Part shown: positions 25,201 through 31,273 of the stretch, one piece after another
Layout: each line of letters opens with the position of its first letter
Numbering within the stretch: position 1 is the first letter of the stretch
Assembly (NCBI RefSeq): GCF_020829645.1
Contig: NZ_JAIVFS010000075.1
Location: 1-39,572, forward strand
Direction of reading: 5' to 3'
DNA from: Nostoc mirabile CHAB5784
GTDB lineage: Bacteria > Cyanobacteriota > Cyanobacteriia > Cyanobacteriales > Nostocaceae
DNA length: 39,572 bases
Translations under genes and position numbers: made by a program
Notes under the pieces: model-generated
Databases searched by the model: none
What the model saw: only the letters and a program-made list of their open reading frames with translations
Told to the model about the DNA's origin: nothing

Positions 25201-25419
25201 GCTTTAGGATTAGCACCTTTAGTAATTGAAACTGGTGCAGGAAAAGAAATTCTCCAACCACTTTCGATAGTTGTCTTAGGTGGTTTGTTTACTTCTACAG
25301 CTTTAACTCTAGTAGTTTTACCTGCCTTATATGTAAGGTTTGCTAAGTATTTATTCACAAAGCAAAGCAGAGTAGCAAAAGAGGATAATAAAACAGTTGG
25401 AGTTGTTCTAAATAATTGA
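22294..25419 (+). CDS. copA (RND; copBAC nomenclature): Heavy-metal RND permease (CusA/CzcA family)
   Basis: 1041-residue inner-membrane proton antiporter of the HME-RND family. The start MLSAIIKWAIARRWLVILG, the QMPLDVFPSFAPPQVEIQTE segment at the first periplasmic entry, the TM4 motif AVDDAIVDAENVYRNLREN and the C-terminal GVATRNGLLLVDNYN are typical of CusA/CzcA relatives. It forms the pump core with the adaptor just upstream (2-bp gap). An outer-membrane channel gene is absent, so a chromosomal TolC-like partner is expected. Distinct from the P-type ATPase at 16350-18611 although both are called CopA in different organisms. Confidence 0.93.
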   Translation: MLSAIIKWAIARRWLVILGTIILTIWIFRTIIQMPLDVFPSFAPPQVEIQTEAPGLAPEELESLVTLPIESAINGTPGVTAVRSSSAAGISVVKVIFDWDTDIYQARQLVTERLQQAQSKLPSGVETPQISPTSSPIGTVLQYAFTSENTSLMEVRRIVDWQVTNRLLAVPGVSQVVAYGGDVRQYQVLVDPAKLRAFNVTLEDVEQAAEAANVNAPGGYLITPDREKLIRGIGRIESIEELQQSVITARNGTPVKISDVADIQIGAAIKRGDGSFNGQKAVIVMINKQPQADTPTVTRAIESAMSEIQAGLPKDIKVTPTFRQENYIDSSIENVREALIEGSIIVALILIPFLMNWRNLAICLTALPLSLLLGVLLLNWLGQGLNTMTLGGLAVAIGSAVDDAIVDAENVYRNLRENKYSPNPRPVLDVVFDGCQEVRDSVFGATIITIVVFSPVFALAGVGGSIFIPMGLGYMAAVIASSITALTVTPALCAILLPYGRLPETEPWVARFFKGLYRPLLTFSLRRSGIVIGAAIASLVAATVIVPSFGRIFLPEFQEQTLVNTLTLYPGVSLEATNAAGEALQHALKGDSRFPYVQLRSGRAPGDGDAAGVNLGHLDIELSDAGMKDREGTIEKLREEFAKLPGVAPNIGGFISHRMDEVLSGVRSAIAIKIFGPDLEQLRTIGQQVDAVMKTVNGIVDLQLEPQIPIEQIQIQFNRPAAARYGLTVGKLSEIIETALNGRVVSQVLEKQQTFDLVVWLKPDARQNLDTIRNLLVDTPNGQKIPLAQVAAIEIGTGPNTINRENVSRLIVVSANANGRDLRSIVNEIRDKVNQQVHPPSGYYIQYAGQFEAEERATQNILISSAIAFVAITVIMYLSVKSIPSTAMIMINLPLALVGGVFSVALSGGVLSIASLVGFVTLFGVATRNGLLLVDNYNTKFAEGIPLKEVLIKGSMERLNAILMTAFTSALGLAPLVIETGAGKEILQPLSIVVLGGLFTSTALTLVVLPALYVRFAKYLFTKQSRVAKEDNKTVGVVLNN

Positions 25420-25456
25420 TTTACAATACTACATTTTTTAGATGAGGAGTAATTAA

Positions 25457-25954
25457 ATGCGAGATCTCAAACTCAGCTTTGTACTTTTAGCAAGCGTCGG
25501 ACTATTTTTTTTAGGCGCTTGTAGTAACAGCGATGAAACTGTTAGTACAGATAATAATAGTTCGGGAACCTCTAACTTTACTTCTGTATCTCCAACTCCT
25601 TCTGCTTCACCTGCTGCTAAAACAGGTAACCAACATGGTGCTTCTAAAGGTGGTCAAGTAGTAGAGACAGGAGACTATCATTTAGAGTTTGTGCCAGAGA
25701 AGGAAGCTAATCAAACTCACATGGATTTATATTTGCAAACAGGTGATGATCACGAAACAGTACCTAATGCCAAAGTGTCAGCTCAAGTTCAGCTACCGGA
25801 TGGGAAACAAAAAACAATTCCTTTCAGCTATGATGCCAATGATAAACACTACACTGCTCTGCTGACCGAAAAAGCATCTGGTCAGTATCAAGTGAAAGTA
25901 TCTGCTGATGTTAAAGGTAAAAAGGTAGACGGGCGTTTTAGTTTTAATCGCTAA
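25457..25954 (+). CDS. Small lipoprotein following the metal RND pump (CopC-position)
   Basis: 165 residues; lipobox LGAC (Cys 22), then a Ser/Thr-rich linker and a beta-sandwich-like domain (VVETGDYHLEFVPEKEANQT, DGKQKTIPFSYDANDKHYTA, GQYQVKVSADVKGKKVDGRF). It has His/Met positions (NQHGASKGG; QTHMDLY; DDHET) that could bind metal. GAGGAG precedes the ATG, 37 bp after the permease. It occupies the place of copC in the Synechocystis copBAC operon, whose product is uncharacterised, and is unrelated to the cupredoxin-fold CopC of proteobacteria as far as can be seen. The periplasmic face or outer membrane is the likely location. Confidence 0.8.
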   Translation: MRDLKLSFVLLASVGLFFLGACSNSDETVSTDNNSSGTSNFTSVSPTPSASPAAKTGNQHGASKGGQVVETGDYHLEFVPEKEANQTHMDLYLQTGDDHETVPNAKVSAQVQLPDGKQKTIPFSYDANDKHYTALLTEKASGQYQVKVSADVKGKKVDGRFSFNR

Positions 25955-26085
25955 CTCATATTGTTCGCAAAGTTTTTACATGGTAAAAATACCTTGCTAG
26001 GACTGCCGTATCCCTTACACAAGTGCCGCCTGCATAACAGTGAATTTGTGTGGCTTTGGTTATCTGTTAAGAGGCAACCGAAATC

Positions 26086-26640
26086 TTATGTATCTAGATC
26101 CTGGCATAGTTGTTGCGGTAATTGTTTGATGATTCTTTGAAAAGGAACAAAATCATTCAACCCGTGTGACAGAATCAGACTACCTTGAATGGCGATCGCA
26201 GCATCTTCCCCTCGTTGCTTGGCTAGTGTTTCATCCAATCCTGCTGCTATCAAAACCTCTGCGATCGCATCAATCCAGGTACGCAGTAGAGTTTGCAATT
26301 TGGTATGAAAGACATCTCGTGCCGATCCCATCAACAAGATGGCAAATAGGCAGGGTTGTTTTCCCTCTTCATAGAGTTCACTAATGTGGTCACACATTCT
26401 CTGGAACCGCGTTAAAGCATCTCCCTCGCTGCGGAGGGCTTGGAGAATGTGTTGCTCCAACTTTCCTTCAAGGTAACTCAATACAGCATTTACCATCTCA
26501 TCCTTACCACCAGGAAAGTGATGGTAAAGGCTTGCTTTGCCAAGACCTGTAGCTTCAGAAATCTTAGATAGGGTGGCTCCATCGTAGCCATATTGCCGAA
26601 ACAGTCGCAGCAGGCAGGGAATGTAAGTGTCTTTTGGCAT
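26086..26640 (-). CDS. TetR-family repressor
   Basis: Start set at ATG 26638-26640 (MPKDTYIPCLLRLFRQYGYD). The longer frame to 26679 would begin inside operator 1, which is unlikely. 184 residues: N-terminal HTH (ATLSKISEATGLGKASLYHH), then FPGGKDEMVNAVLSYLE and a helical ligand-binding domain with Cys in GKQPCLFAILLMG. It resembles the LmrA/YxaF-like branch. It is divergent from the GST gene, and two operator-like palindromes lie between them. It probably represses itself and the GST-PPOX-NTF2 genes until an electrophile or other inducer appears. Ligand unknown. Confidence 0.9.
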   Translation of the reverse strand: MPKDTYIPCLLRLFRQYGYDGATLSKISEATGLGKASLYHHFPGGKDEMVNAVLSYLEGKLEQHILQALRSEGDALTRFQRMCDHISELYEEGKQPCLFAILLMGSARDVFHTKLQTLLRTWIDAIAEVLIAAGLDETLAKQRGEDAAIAIQGSLILSHGLNDFVPFQRIIKQLPQQLCQDLDT

Positions 26641-26671
26641 AGAAAGCAATTTTGAGTTTACCTCTTGACAT

Positions 26672-26691
26672 TGTACCAAATGGTCGGTACA
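26672..26691. promoter_or_regulatory. TetR operator 1
   Basis: TGTACC, 8 bp, GGTACA (26672-26691): a near-palindrome just upstream of the tetR start. This spacing is typical for TetR-family repressors. Confidence 0.75.
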
Positions 26692-26696
26692 GTTTA

Positions 26697-26716
26697 TTTA
26701 CCGAACGAACGGTACA
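26697..26716. promoter_or_regulatory. TetR operator 2
   Basis: TTTACC, 8 bp, GGTACA (26697-26716): same layout as operator 1, displaced by exactly 25 bp, with GAACGAAC between the arms. Confidence 0.7.
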
Positions 26717-26895
26717 GTAATTAAGCAATCTACAATGCCTGCAAGGAGGTGTCTTTGAAGTACTTCAAAAACAGCTATATGTTGCATCTGAGACATAGGT
26801 TTGCTGCAATGAGATTTGGTTCTTTGCTTCTGTGTTTCAGCTAGAGCATGAATTACTGGCTATTTATTGTTTTTCCCAATCTGGAGAACTAACCT

Positions 26896-27534
26896 ATGAT
26901 TAAGCTCTATGGTCATGAACTGTCGGGCAACTGCTACAAAGTCAAGCTTTTGCTGTCGCTCCTGAATCTTGAACACGAATGGATCAAAGTCGATTTGATG
27001 AAAGGTGAGCATAAATCACCAGAGTTTCTTGCTTTAAATCCCTTCGGTCAGGTTCCTGTGATAGTGGATGGTGACACAATCCTTGCTGATGCTCAATCGA
27101 TTTTAGTCTATCTGGCTCGTCAGTACGGTGGCAATCAATGGCTACCCCTAGATACCGTACCCCTCAGTCGAGTTGTGCGTTGGTTGTCCACGACTGCGGG
27201 TGAAATTCGTCAAGGTACTGAAAATGCTCGTCTTTACTATCTGTTTGGTGTAACCAGCATTAATATTGACCAGGCAACTCAAAAAGCAGAGTTTATTCTC
27301 ACTCAGCTGAATCAGCATTTGAGCGATGTCTACGACGGGCTACACCTACGCACTTGGCTAGAATTTGAACATCCCACAATCGCAGATGTGGCAGTCTTTC
27401 CCTATGTGGCTCTGGCTCCTGATGGCAAAATTGCTCTTTCACCCTATCCTCACGTTCAACGCTGGATCGCCAGAGTTAAGCAACTTCCTGGCTTTATTGC
27501 AATGCAGGGAATTGAGGCTCCTGCAACGGTGTAG
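26896..27534 (+). CDS. Glutathione S-transferase
   Basis: 212-residue cytosolic GST. Thioredoxin-like N-terminal domain (MIKLYGHELSGNCYKVKLLL; cis-Pro motif FGQVPVIVDGD; DAQSILVYLARQYG, the Glu/Asp-Ser glutathione-binding turn), then an all-helical domain with the N-capping-box region FEHPTIADVAVFPY. It conjugates glutathione to electrophiles or peroxides. GGAGAAC precedes the ATG. The gene lies divergent from tetR, with both operators in between, and is followed by a PPOX-fold gene in the same direction. Substrate unknown. Confidence 0.92.
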   Translation: MIKLYGHELSGNCYKVKLLLSLLNLEHEWIKVDLMKGEHKSPEFLALNPFGQVPVIVDGDTILADAQSILVYLARQYGGNQWLPLDTVPLSRVVRWLSTTAGEIRQGTENARLYYLFGVTSINIDQATQKAEFILTQLNQHLSDVYDGLHLRTWLEFEHPTIADVAVFPYVALAPDGKIALSPYPHVQRWIARVKQLPGFIAMQGIEAPATV

Positions 27535-27615
27535 TGATGTAAAGCGGTAGATGGTGAGGGTCAATTATCTTCTTAACTCTCCCATCGAGACAAAGGTTAT
27601 CAGGAGGAAAATACC

Positions 27616-28224
27616 ATGCCCCGTAAATTTACAAAAATTGCTTTCACTCCCGCTGTTAAAGCTGCCCAAGCACAACGTGGTTCGAGAGAAACTTACGCTC
27701 GATTTGAACAAAGTGGGCCTCTTAACGATTCGGTTACGCCTGAAATTGAAGAATTCATTGCTCAAATGGATGGATTTTATTTGGGAACTGTTAGTTCCAA
27801 TGGCTATCCCTATATTCAGTTTCGTGGAGGCTATCCAGGTTTTCTCAAAGCTCTAGATGAAAAAACATTGGGCTTTGCTGACTTCAAAGGCAACGTTCAG
27901 TATGTTACGCTTGGCAATCTTTCAGAGAATGACAAAGCCTTTCTTTTTCTAATGGATTATCGTCATCGCAAACGGCTCAAAATTTGGGGACGAGCAAGAT
28001 ATATAGAAGGTGATATCGAACTGATTAATCGACTGAAAGTGCCTGATGATGACTCAGAAATTGAACGAGTTATTCTATTTCAAGTTGAAGCCTGGAACTG
28101 GAATTGTCCACAACATATTCCCATTCGCTACTCTGAGCAGGAAGTTGCTGCACTGCAAGCTAGAATTGCGGAACTGGAAATGCTTCAGGGCGATAGCACA
28201 AACTCTAAATCGTCAATTCGCTAA
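27616..28224 (+). CDS. Pyridoxamine 5'-phosphate oxidase-like flavoprotein
   Basis: 202 residues; split-barrel FMN-binding protein. Typical segments: FIAQMDGFYLGTVSSNGYPY, IQFRGGYPGFLKALDEKTLG, FADFKGNVQYVTLGNL and FLFLMDYRHRKRLKIWGRA. Such proteins use FMN or F420-like cofactors in reduction or detoxification reactions rather than in vitamin B6 synthesis. CAGGAGG precedes the ATG at 27616. It lies 81 bp after the GST gene and is likely co-transcribed under TetR control. The C-terminal tail (EVAALQARIAELEML) is a short coiled coil. Confidence 0.9.
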   Translation: MPRKFTKIAFTPAVKAAQAQRGSRETYARFEQSGPLNDSVTPEIEEFIAQMDGFYLGTVSSNGYPYIQFRGGYPGFLKALDEKTLGFADFKGNVQYVTLGNLSENDKAFLFLMDYRHRKRLKIWGRARYIEGDIELINRLKVPDDDSEIERVILFQVEAWNWNCPQHIPIRYSEQEVAALQARIAELEMLQGDSTNSKSSIR

Positions 28225-28278
28225 TTTATAAATTAACAGATCAACAAGGGATAAACTTTTGCAATCACGAACAACTTT

Positions 28279-28707
28279 ATGGAAACTAAACCACCTTTAC
28301 CGCCCTTTACACTGGAAACTGCTAAAGTAAAAGTTCAAGTTGCAGAAGATGCCTGGAATACCCGCGATCCGGAACGAGTCGCCTTAGCTTACACTGAAGA
28401 TTCTCAGTGGCGCAATCGCACCGAATTCTTCAGCGGACGGGAACAAATCAAGGCTTTCTTAAAACGAAAGTGGGCAAAAGAACTAGACTACCGTTTGAAG
28501 AAGGAACTGTGGAGTTTTACAGAAAATCGAATTTCTGTTTGCTTTGAGTATGAGTGGCACGATGATTCTGGTTACTGGTATCGCGCCTATGGTAATGAAC
28601 AGTGGGAGTTTGCAGAAAATGGATTAATGCTCTTGCGTGAAGCTAGCATCAATGATGTGTCAATTCAAGAGTTTGAACGGAAGTTTCGATGGGAACGAAT
28701 ATTTTAA
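28279..28707 (+). CDS. NTF2-like protein, DUF1348 family
   Basis: 142 residues. Begins METKPPLPPFTLETAKVKVQ and contains AWNTRDPERVALAYTEDSQW, FFSGREQIKAFLKRKWAKEL, and YEWHDDSGYWYRAYGNEQWE, a clear DUF1348/SnoaL-like NTF2 fold. The catalytic role is unknown; relatives are often annotated as nuclear transport factor 2-like and occur with stress genes. It follows the PPOX-like gene by 54 bp in the same direction, so a three-gene TetR-controlled unit (GST, PPOX, DUF1348) is likely. No strong Shine-Dalgarno is seen. Confidence 0.9.
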   Translation: METKPPLPPFTLETAKVKVQVAEDAWNTRDPERVALAYTEDSQWRNRTEFFSGREQIKAFLKRKWAKELDYRLKKELWSFTENRISVCFEYEWHDDSGYWYRAYGNEQWEFAENGLMLLREASINDVSIQEFERKFRWERIF

Positions 28708-28708
28708 A

Positions 28709-28893
28709 CTTCTCAAGCAGTCATCGCTGTTAATACAAGCAAACTATATTCATACTCATGCATTGAAAAACACTCCAGATGGTAAAGTTCACTTAATAAC
28801 CAGTTTCCCAAAATCAGGAAAATCTAAAAGGTGGGTCAGTTCAATCGTAATAGTAAAATTATCACTGCTGATTTCTGGGTAGACGTACAATAA
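28709..28893 (+). pseudogene. Second decayed copy of the small secreted domain seen at 12813
   Basis: In one frame this reads LLIQANYIHTHALKNTPDG and VHLITSFPKSGKSKRWV. After a frameshift near 28840 it continues QFNRNSKIITADFWVDVQ to a TAA at 28891-28893. It matches the fragment at 12813-13028 position by position (YIHAHALKDTPAG; QFNRNGKIVTADFWINAV). Both are 3' fragments and neither has a start. It abuts the DUF1348 stop codon, so an insertion or deletion joined them. Confidence 0.65.
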
Positions 28894-28902
28894 TCATTTA
28901 AA

Positions 28903-28920
28903 ATTTCATCTCGATTTCAT
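28903..28920 (+). promoter_or_regulatory. TTTCAT direct-repeat box 4
   Basis: ATTTCAT (28903-28909) and ATTTCAT (28914-28920), followed by TGTCA. About 90 bp before the first DUF2808 gene. Confidence 0.8.
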
Positions 28921-29010
28921 AACTACCTGTCATGCTGGTTTTGTAAAGATTTATTAGCTAAAAATTAATCTGCAATCTAGTTGACATAGCTTCTTAATTT
29001 AACAGTCAAA

Positions 29011-29575
29011 ATGAAGAGAACACTGGTTTTTGCCGCTGTATGTAGTGTAGCTACCGCAGCTCTGATTTATAGTGGCTATGCAAATGCAAAAACGAACAAT
29101 AACAAGGTTGCTAATATTGAGAATAGTTTGCAATCCACTCCTGCTAGTTGGGAACTTGTTAAACAGACATTCCAATTACACATTCCTAAAAATGGTAACG
29201 CTCTTTCCCAGCTAATGATTGACGTTCCATCTACAGTAGCTGTAAGTAATGATATTGATATATTGGATGATAAAGGTCACGTCGCTTCGCTCCGAATTAA
29301 AAATTAAAAATTAATGATCCCCATAAATAAATTCAGGGGCTTGTATCCTTTTCGTTTTTAGTCAAAAAATCAAAATTAATATCTCTTTAAATACTAGAAG
29401 AATTATTATAGATTTTCCTGAACCAGTTACTTCTAGCACTACTAAGTTGCAAATAAATCTCAACAAAGTACAACAACCAATTCTGGGTTCTAATTCTATC
29501 TACCATATTTCAGCTAAAGTCGTTGGTAGTGGCGTAGAGATTCCTATAGGTGAAGCTCAATTTCCTATACTTTAA
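29011..29575 (+). pseudogene. DUF2808 gene 1, split by an 85-bp insertion
   Basis: Signal peptide (MKRTLVFAAVCSVATAALIY...ANA) and first half of a DUF2808 domain (ASWELVKQTFQLHIPKNGNA, QLMIDVPSTVAVSNDIDILD, DDKG). The frame then runs into inserted DNA and stops at 29307. After the insert the domain resumes in another frame: QKIKINISLNTRRIIIDFPE, STTKLQINLNKVQQ, YHISAKVVGSGVEIPIGEAQ, to TAA 29573-29575. Removing 85 bp between the two GTCA copies (29276-29279, 29361-29364) restores a perfect frame (DDKGQKIKIN). DUF2808 proteins are secreted cyanobacterial proteins of unknown function. It has its own TTTCAT box 4. Confidence 0.85.
29280..29364. mobile_element. 85-bp insertion (MITE-like) with GTCA duplication
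   Basis: The 85-bp insert starts with CGTCGCTTCGCTCCG, has an AATTAAAAATTAAAAATTAA tract and a CCCC/GGGG hairpin. GTCA is present on both sides, consistent with a 4-bp target duplication. Its core ATAAATTCAGGGGCTTGTA recurs, nearly identical and inverted, at about 39493-39525. No coding capacity. Confidence 0.7.
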
Positions 29576-29607
29576 TTTATTTGTAGATTTTAATGATAAC
29601 TGTTGAA

Positions 29608-29625
29608 ATTTCATCTTGATTTCAT
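29608..29625 (+). promoter_or_regulatory. TTTCAT direct-repeat box 5
   Basis: ATTTCAT (29608-29614) and ATTTCAT (29619-29625), followed by TGTCA. About 235 bp before the second DUF2808 gene. Confidence 0.8.
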
Positions 29626-29858
29626 TATGACTTGTCATGCTAGTAGATAGAGATACTATACCTCTTCAGCAAAAATATCACAGACAATTTGAACCTGATA
29701 AGGGCAAGCTAACTACCTATTTATCCTGATTAACGGCTGTATAAATGGGGTAGTTAAATATGGCTTTGCCAAGCTTTGATGTATTTATTAAGAACAGATT
29801 CACTCACAAAGCATGAAGCTACAATCTAGCTGACGTGTTTAATTATTTTGGAGGAAAT

Positions 29859-30344
29859 ATGAAGAGTTCATTGATTTACGCCATTGTATTAACTCTGAAT
29901 AGCACAGCTATTATTGCTCCTAGCTATGCAAGTGCTAGAACAGATGATGATAGGGTTCCCCATATTGATGGAAATTCACAATTCCCTCCCACACGCTGGG
30001 GAATTTTTAGACATACTTTCCGTTTCCACGTTCCCCAAAATAGCAAAGCTGTTACCCAAATACTTGTCAAAGTTCCAGACAATATAACTATAAGTAATAA
30101 CATTGAGGATATCCATGTCGTGGATGAAAAGGGGCAGAAAATTAACACTAATGTATCTGTCAACGGTAAAACAATACTACTAGCTTTCGTCGAACCAGTT
30201 GCTCCTAACACTAAGTTAGAGATTGACCTTAAAAAAATAAAAAGACGAAATCTTGGTAATGGTTCTGTCTACAGCTTCTCAGCTAGAGAGGTTGGCATTG
30301 ATGCAGAAATTCCCATAGGTGTAGCTTGGTTTCGTCTCTACTAA
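29859..30344 (+). CDS. DUF2808 family secreted protein 2
   Basis: Start set at ATG 29859, preceded by GGAGG; the frame from 29835 would add eight residues without a ribosome-binding site. 161 residues. Signal peptide ending near PSYASA, then a single DUF2808 domain: TRWGIFRHTFRFHVPQNSKA, QILVKVPDNITISNNIEDIH, VSVNGKTILLAFVEPVAPNT, YSFSAREVGIDAEIPIGVAW. These proteins are exported and beta-rich, with no assigned activity. It is the intact middle member of a tandem array in which each member has its own TTTCAT box, suggesting dosage-increasing duplication under the same regulator. Confidence 0.88.
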   Translation: MKSSLIYAIVLTLNSTAIIAPSYASARTDDDRVPHIDGNSQFPPTRWGIFRHTFRFHVPQNSKAVTQILVKVPDNITISNNIEDIHVVDEKGQKINTNVSVNGKTILLAFVEPVAPNTKLEIDLKKIKRRNLGNGSVYSFSAREVGIDAEIPIGVAWFRLY

Positions 30345-30371
30345 GCTATAAGTTTAGATAGTAATTATGAT

Positions 30372-30389
30372 ATTTCATAGGAATTTCAT
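30372..30389 (+). promoter_or_regulatory. TTTCAT direct-repeat box 6
   Basis: ATTTCAT (30372-30378) and ATTTCAT (30383-30389), 61 bp before the third DUF2808 start. The downstream TGTCA is degraded to TGTAA. Confidence 0.75.
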
Positions 30390-30449
30390 AAGTAAATGTA
30401 AAACTGATATATAGAGAGACAATCAAGTTAATTATTGAGGATAATCAAG

Positions 30450-30935
30450 ATGAAAAAATTGATTTATACTGTTGCATTTACTCTAACAATTGCATCTTCA
30501 GTTCCTGCTGTATGGGCAAGTGGAAAACCAGGTGATTTTAGCGCTTCCCATTTAATGAAAAGTGCTGCAACTCCTAATCATACTTCTGCCCTAGATGCTA
30601 CTCATAAATTTCAAGTTCATGTACAGGGTAAACCTCTGGCAGGACTTACAATTAATTTGCCTGAAGAAGTGAAAATTGATAGAGGAATTGAGGTTAAAAA
30701 TCAATCAGGACAAAAAATTCCCACTACAGTTTCTATTAATGGACAAAAAGCTACTGTAGCTTTTTCACAACCAATAAACCCTGAAACAAAGCTCTCAATT
30801 TTAATGAGAGGAGTCAATACTCCAATGTATGAACCAGGTTCTGGCGAAACTTGGCAGTATCAAGTCTATGCTAAGAAAATTGGATTCACGCAAGAAATCC
30901 CACTTGGTCTAGCTCTGGTTCAGACTTATCCTTGA
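30450..30935 (+). CDS. DUF2808 family secreted protein 3
   Basis: Start set at ATG 30450 (GAGG 10 bp upstream) rather than the TTG at 30435. 161 residues. Signal peptide MKKLIYTVAFTLTIASSVPA, cleavage near VWASG. The domain contains FQVHVQGKPLAGLTINLPEE, VSINGQKATVAFSQPINPET and YQVYAKKIGFTQEIPLGLAL, aligning along its length with the two preceding DUF2808 products but more diverged at the N-terminus. Function unknown; exported. A vestige of a fourth member follows about 90 bp downstream. Confidence 0.88.
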   Translation: MKKLIYTVAFTLTIASSVPAVWASGKPGDFSASHLMKSAATPNHTSALDATHKFQVHVQGKPLAGLTINLPEEVKIDRGIEVKNQSGQKIPTTVSINGQKATVAFSQPINPETKLSILMRGVNTPMYEPGSGETWQYQVYAKKIGFTQEIPLGLALVQTYP

Positions 30936-31029
30936 TTCGCTAGATAAAACTACTGTTTATAAATTTAGCCGCAGATGTCAAGCCAATAAATAACAACTTC
31001 AAGGAGTTATTTATTGAATAAATATTGGG

Positions 31030-31142
31030 ATGAAAAAGCCGATTTATGTTATTACAGTGTTTACCTTGGCAGATGTCTGTTTATCTCGGCCGTCCTTGCA
31101 GTGAAAAGCAATGCTAAAACTTTCATAGACAATACTGTCTAA
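31030..31142 (+). pseudogene. Vestige of a fourth DUF2808-type gene (signal peptide only)
   Basis: ATG 31030 reads MKKPIYVITVFTLADVCLSR, closely parallel to the signal start of the preceding gene (MKKLIYTVAFTL). It stops at TGA after 24 codons. A shifted frame continues FISAVLAVKSNAKTFIDNTV, resembling the end of the signal and the mature start of DUF2808 gene 1 (ANAKTNNN). AAGGAG lies 20-30 bp upstream. No TTTCAT box precedes it. Confidence 0.55.
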
Positions 31143-31161
31143 ATTGACCAAAGATAACTAA

Positions 31162-31214
31162 ATGAAAATGAATGCGATGCCTGCGGCGAGCGTAGCTATC
31201 GCGCTCATTTTCAT
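31162..31214. terminator. Large inverted repeat between DUF2808 array and exporter gene
   Basis: Arms 31162-31178 and 31198-31214 pair over ATGAAAATGA/TCATTTTCAT plus GCGAT/ATCGC, around a GC-rich loop. It lies between convergent genes and may terminate transcription from both sides, or be a small repeat element. Confidence 0.5.
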
Positions 31215-31273
31215 CTTAGGATAACGCACCATCTGTTATGGAAAGAAGAAGTACTGTTTGTCTTTTGACTCCC

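Noticed and set aside
27551..27856. 101-codon frame overlapping the PPOX-like gene
   Set aside because: Out-of-frame shadow of a well-supported flavoprotein gene.
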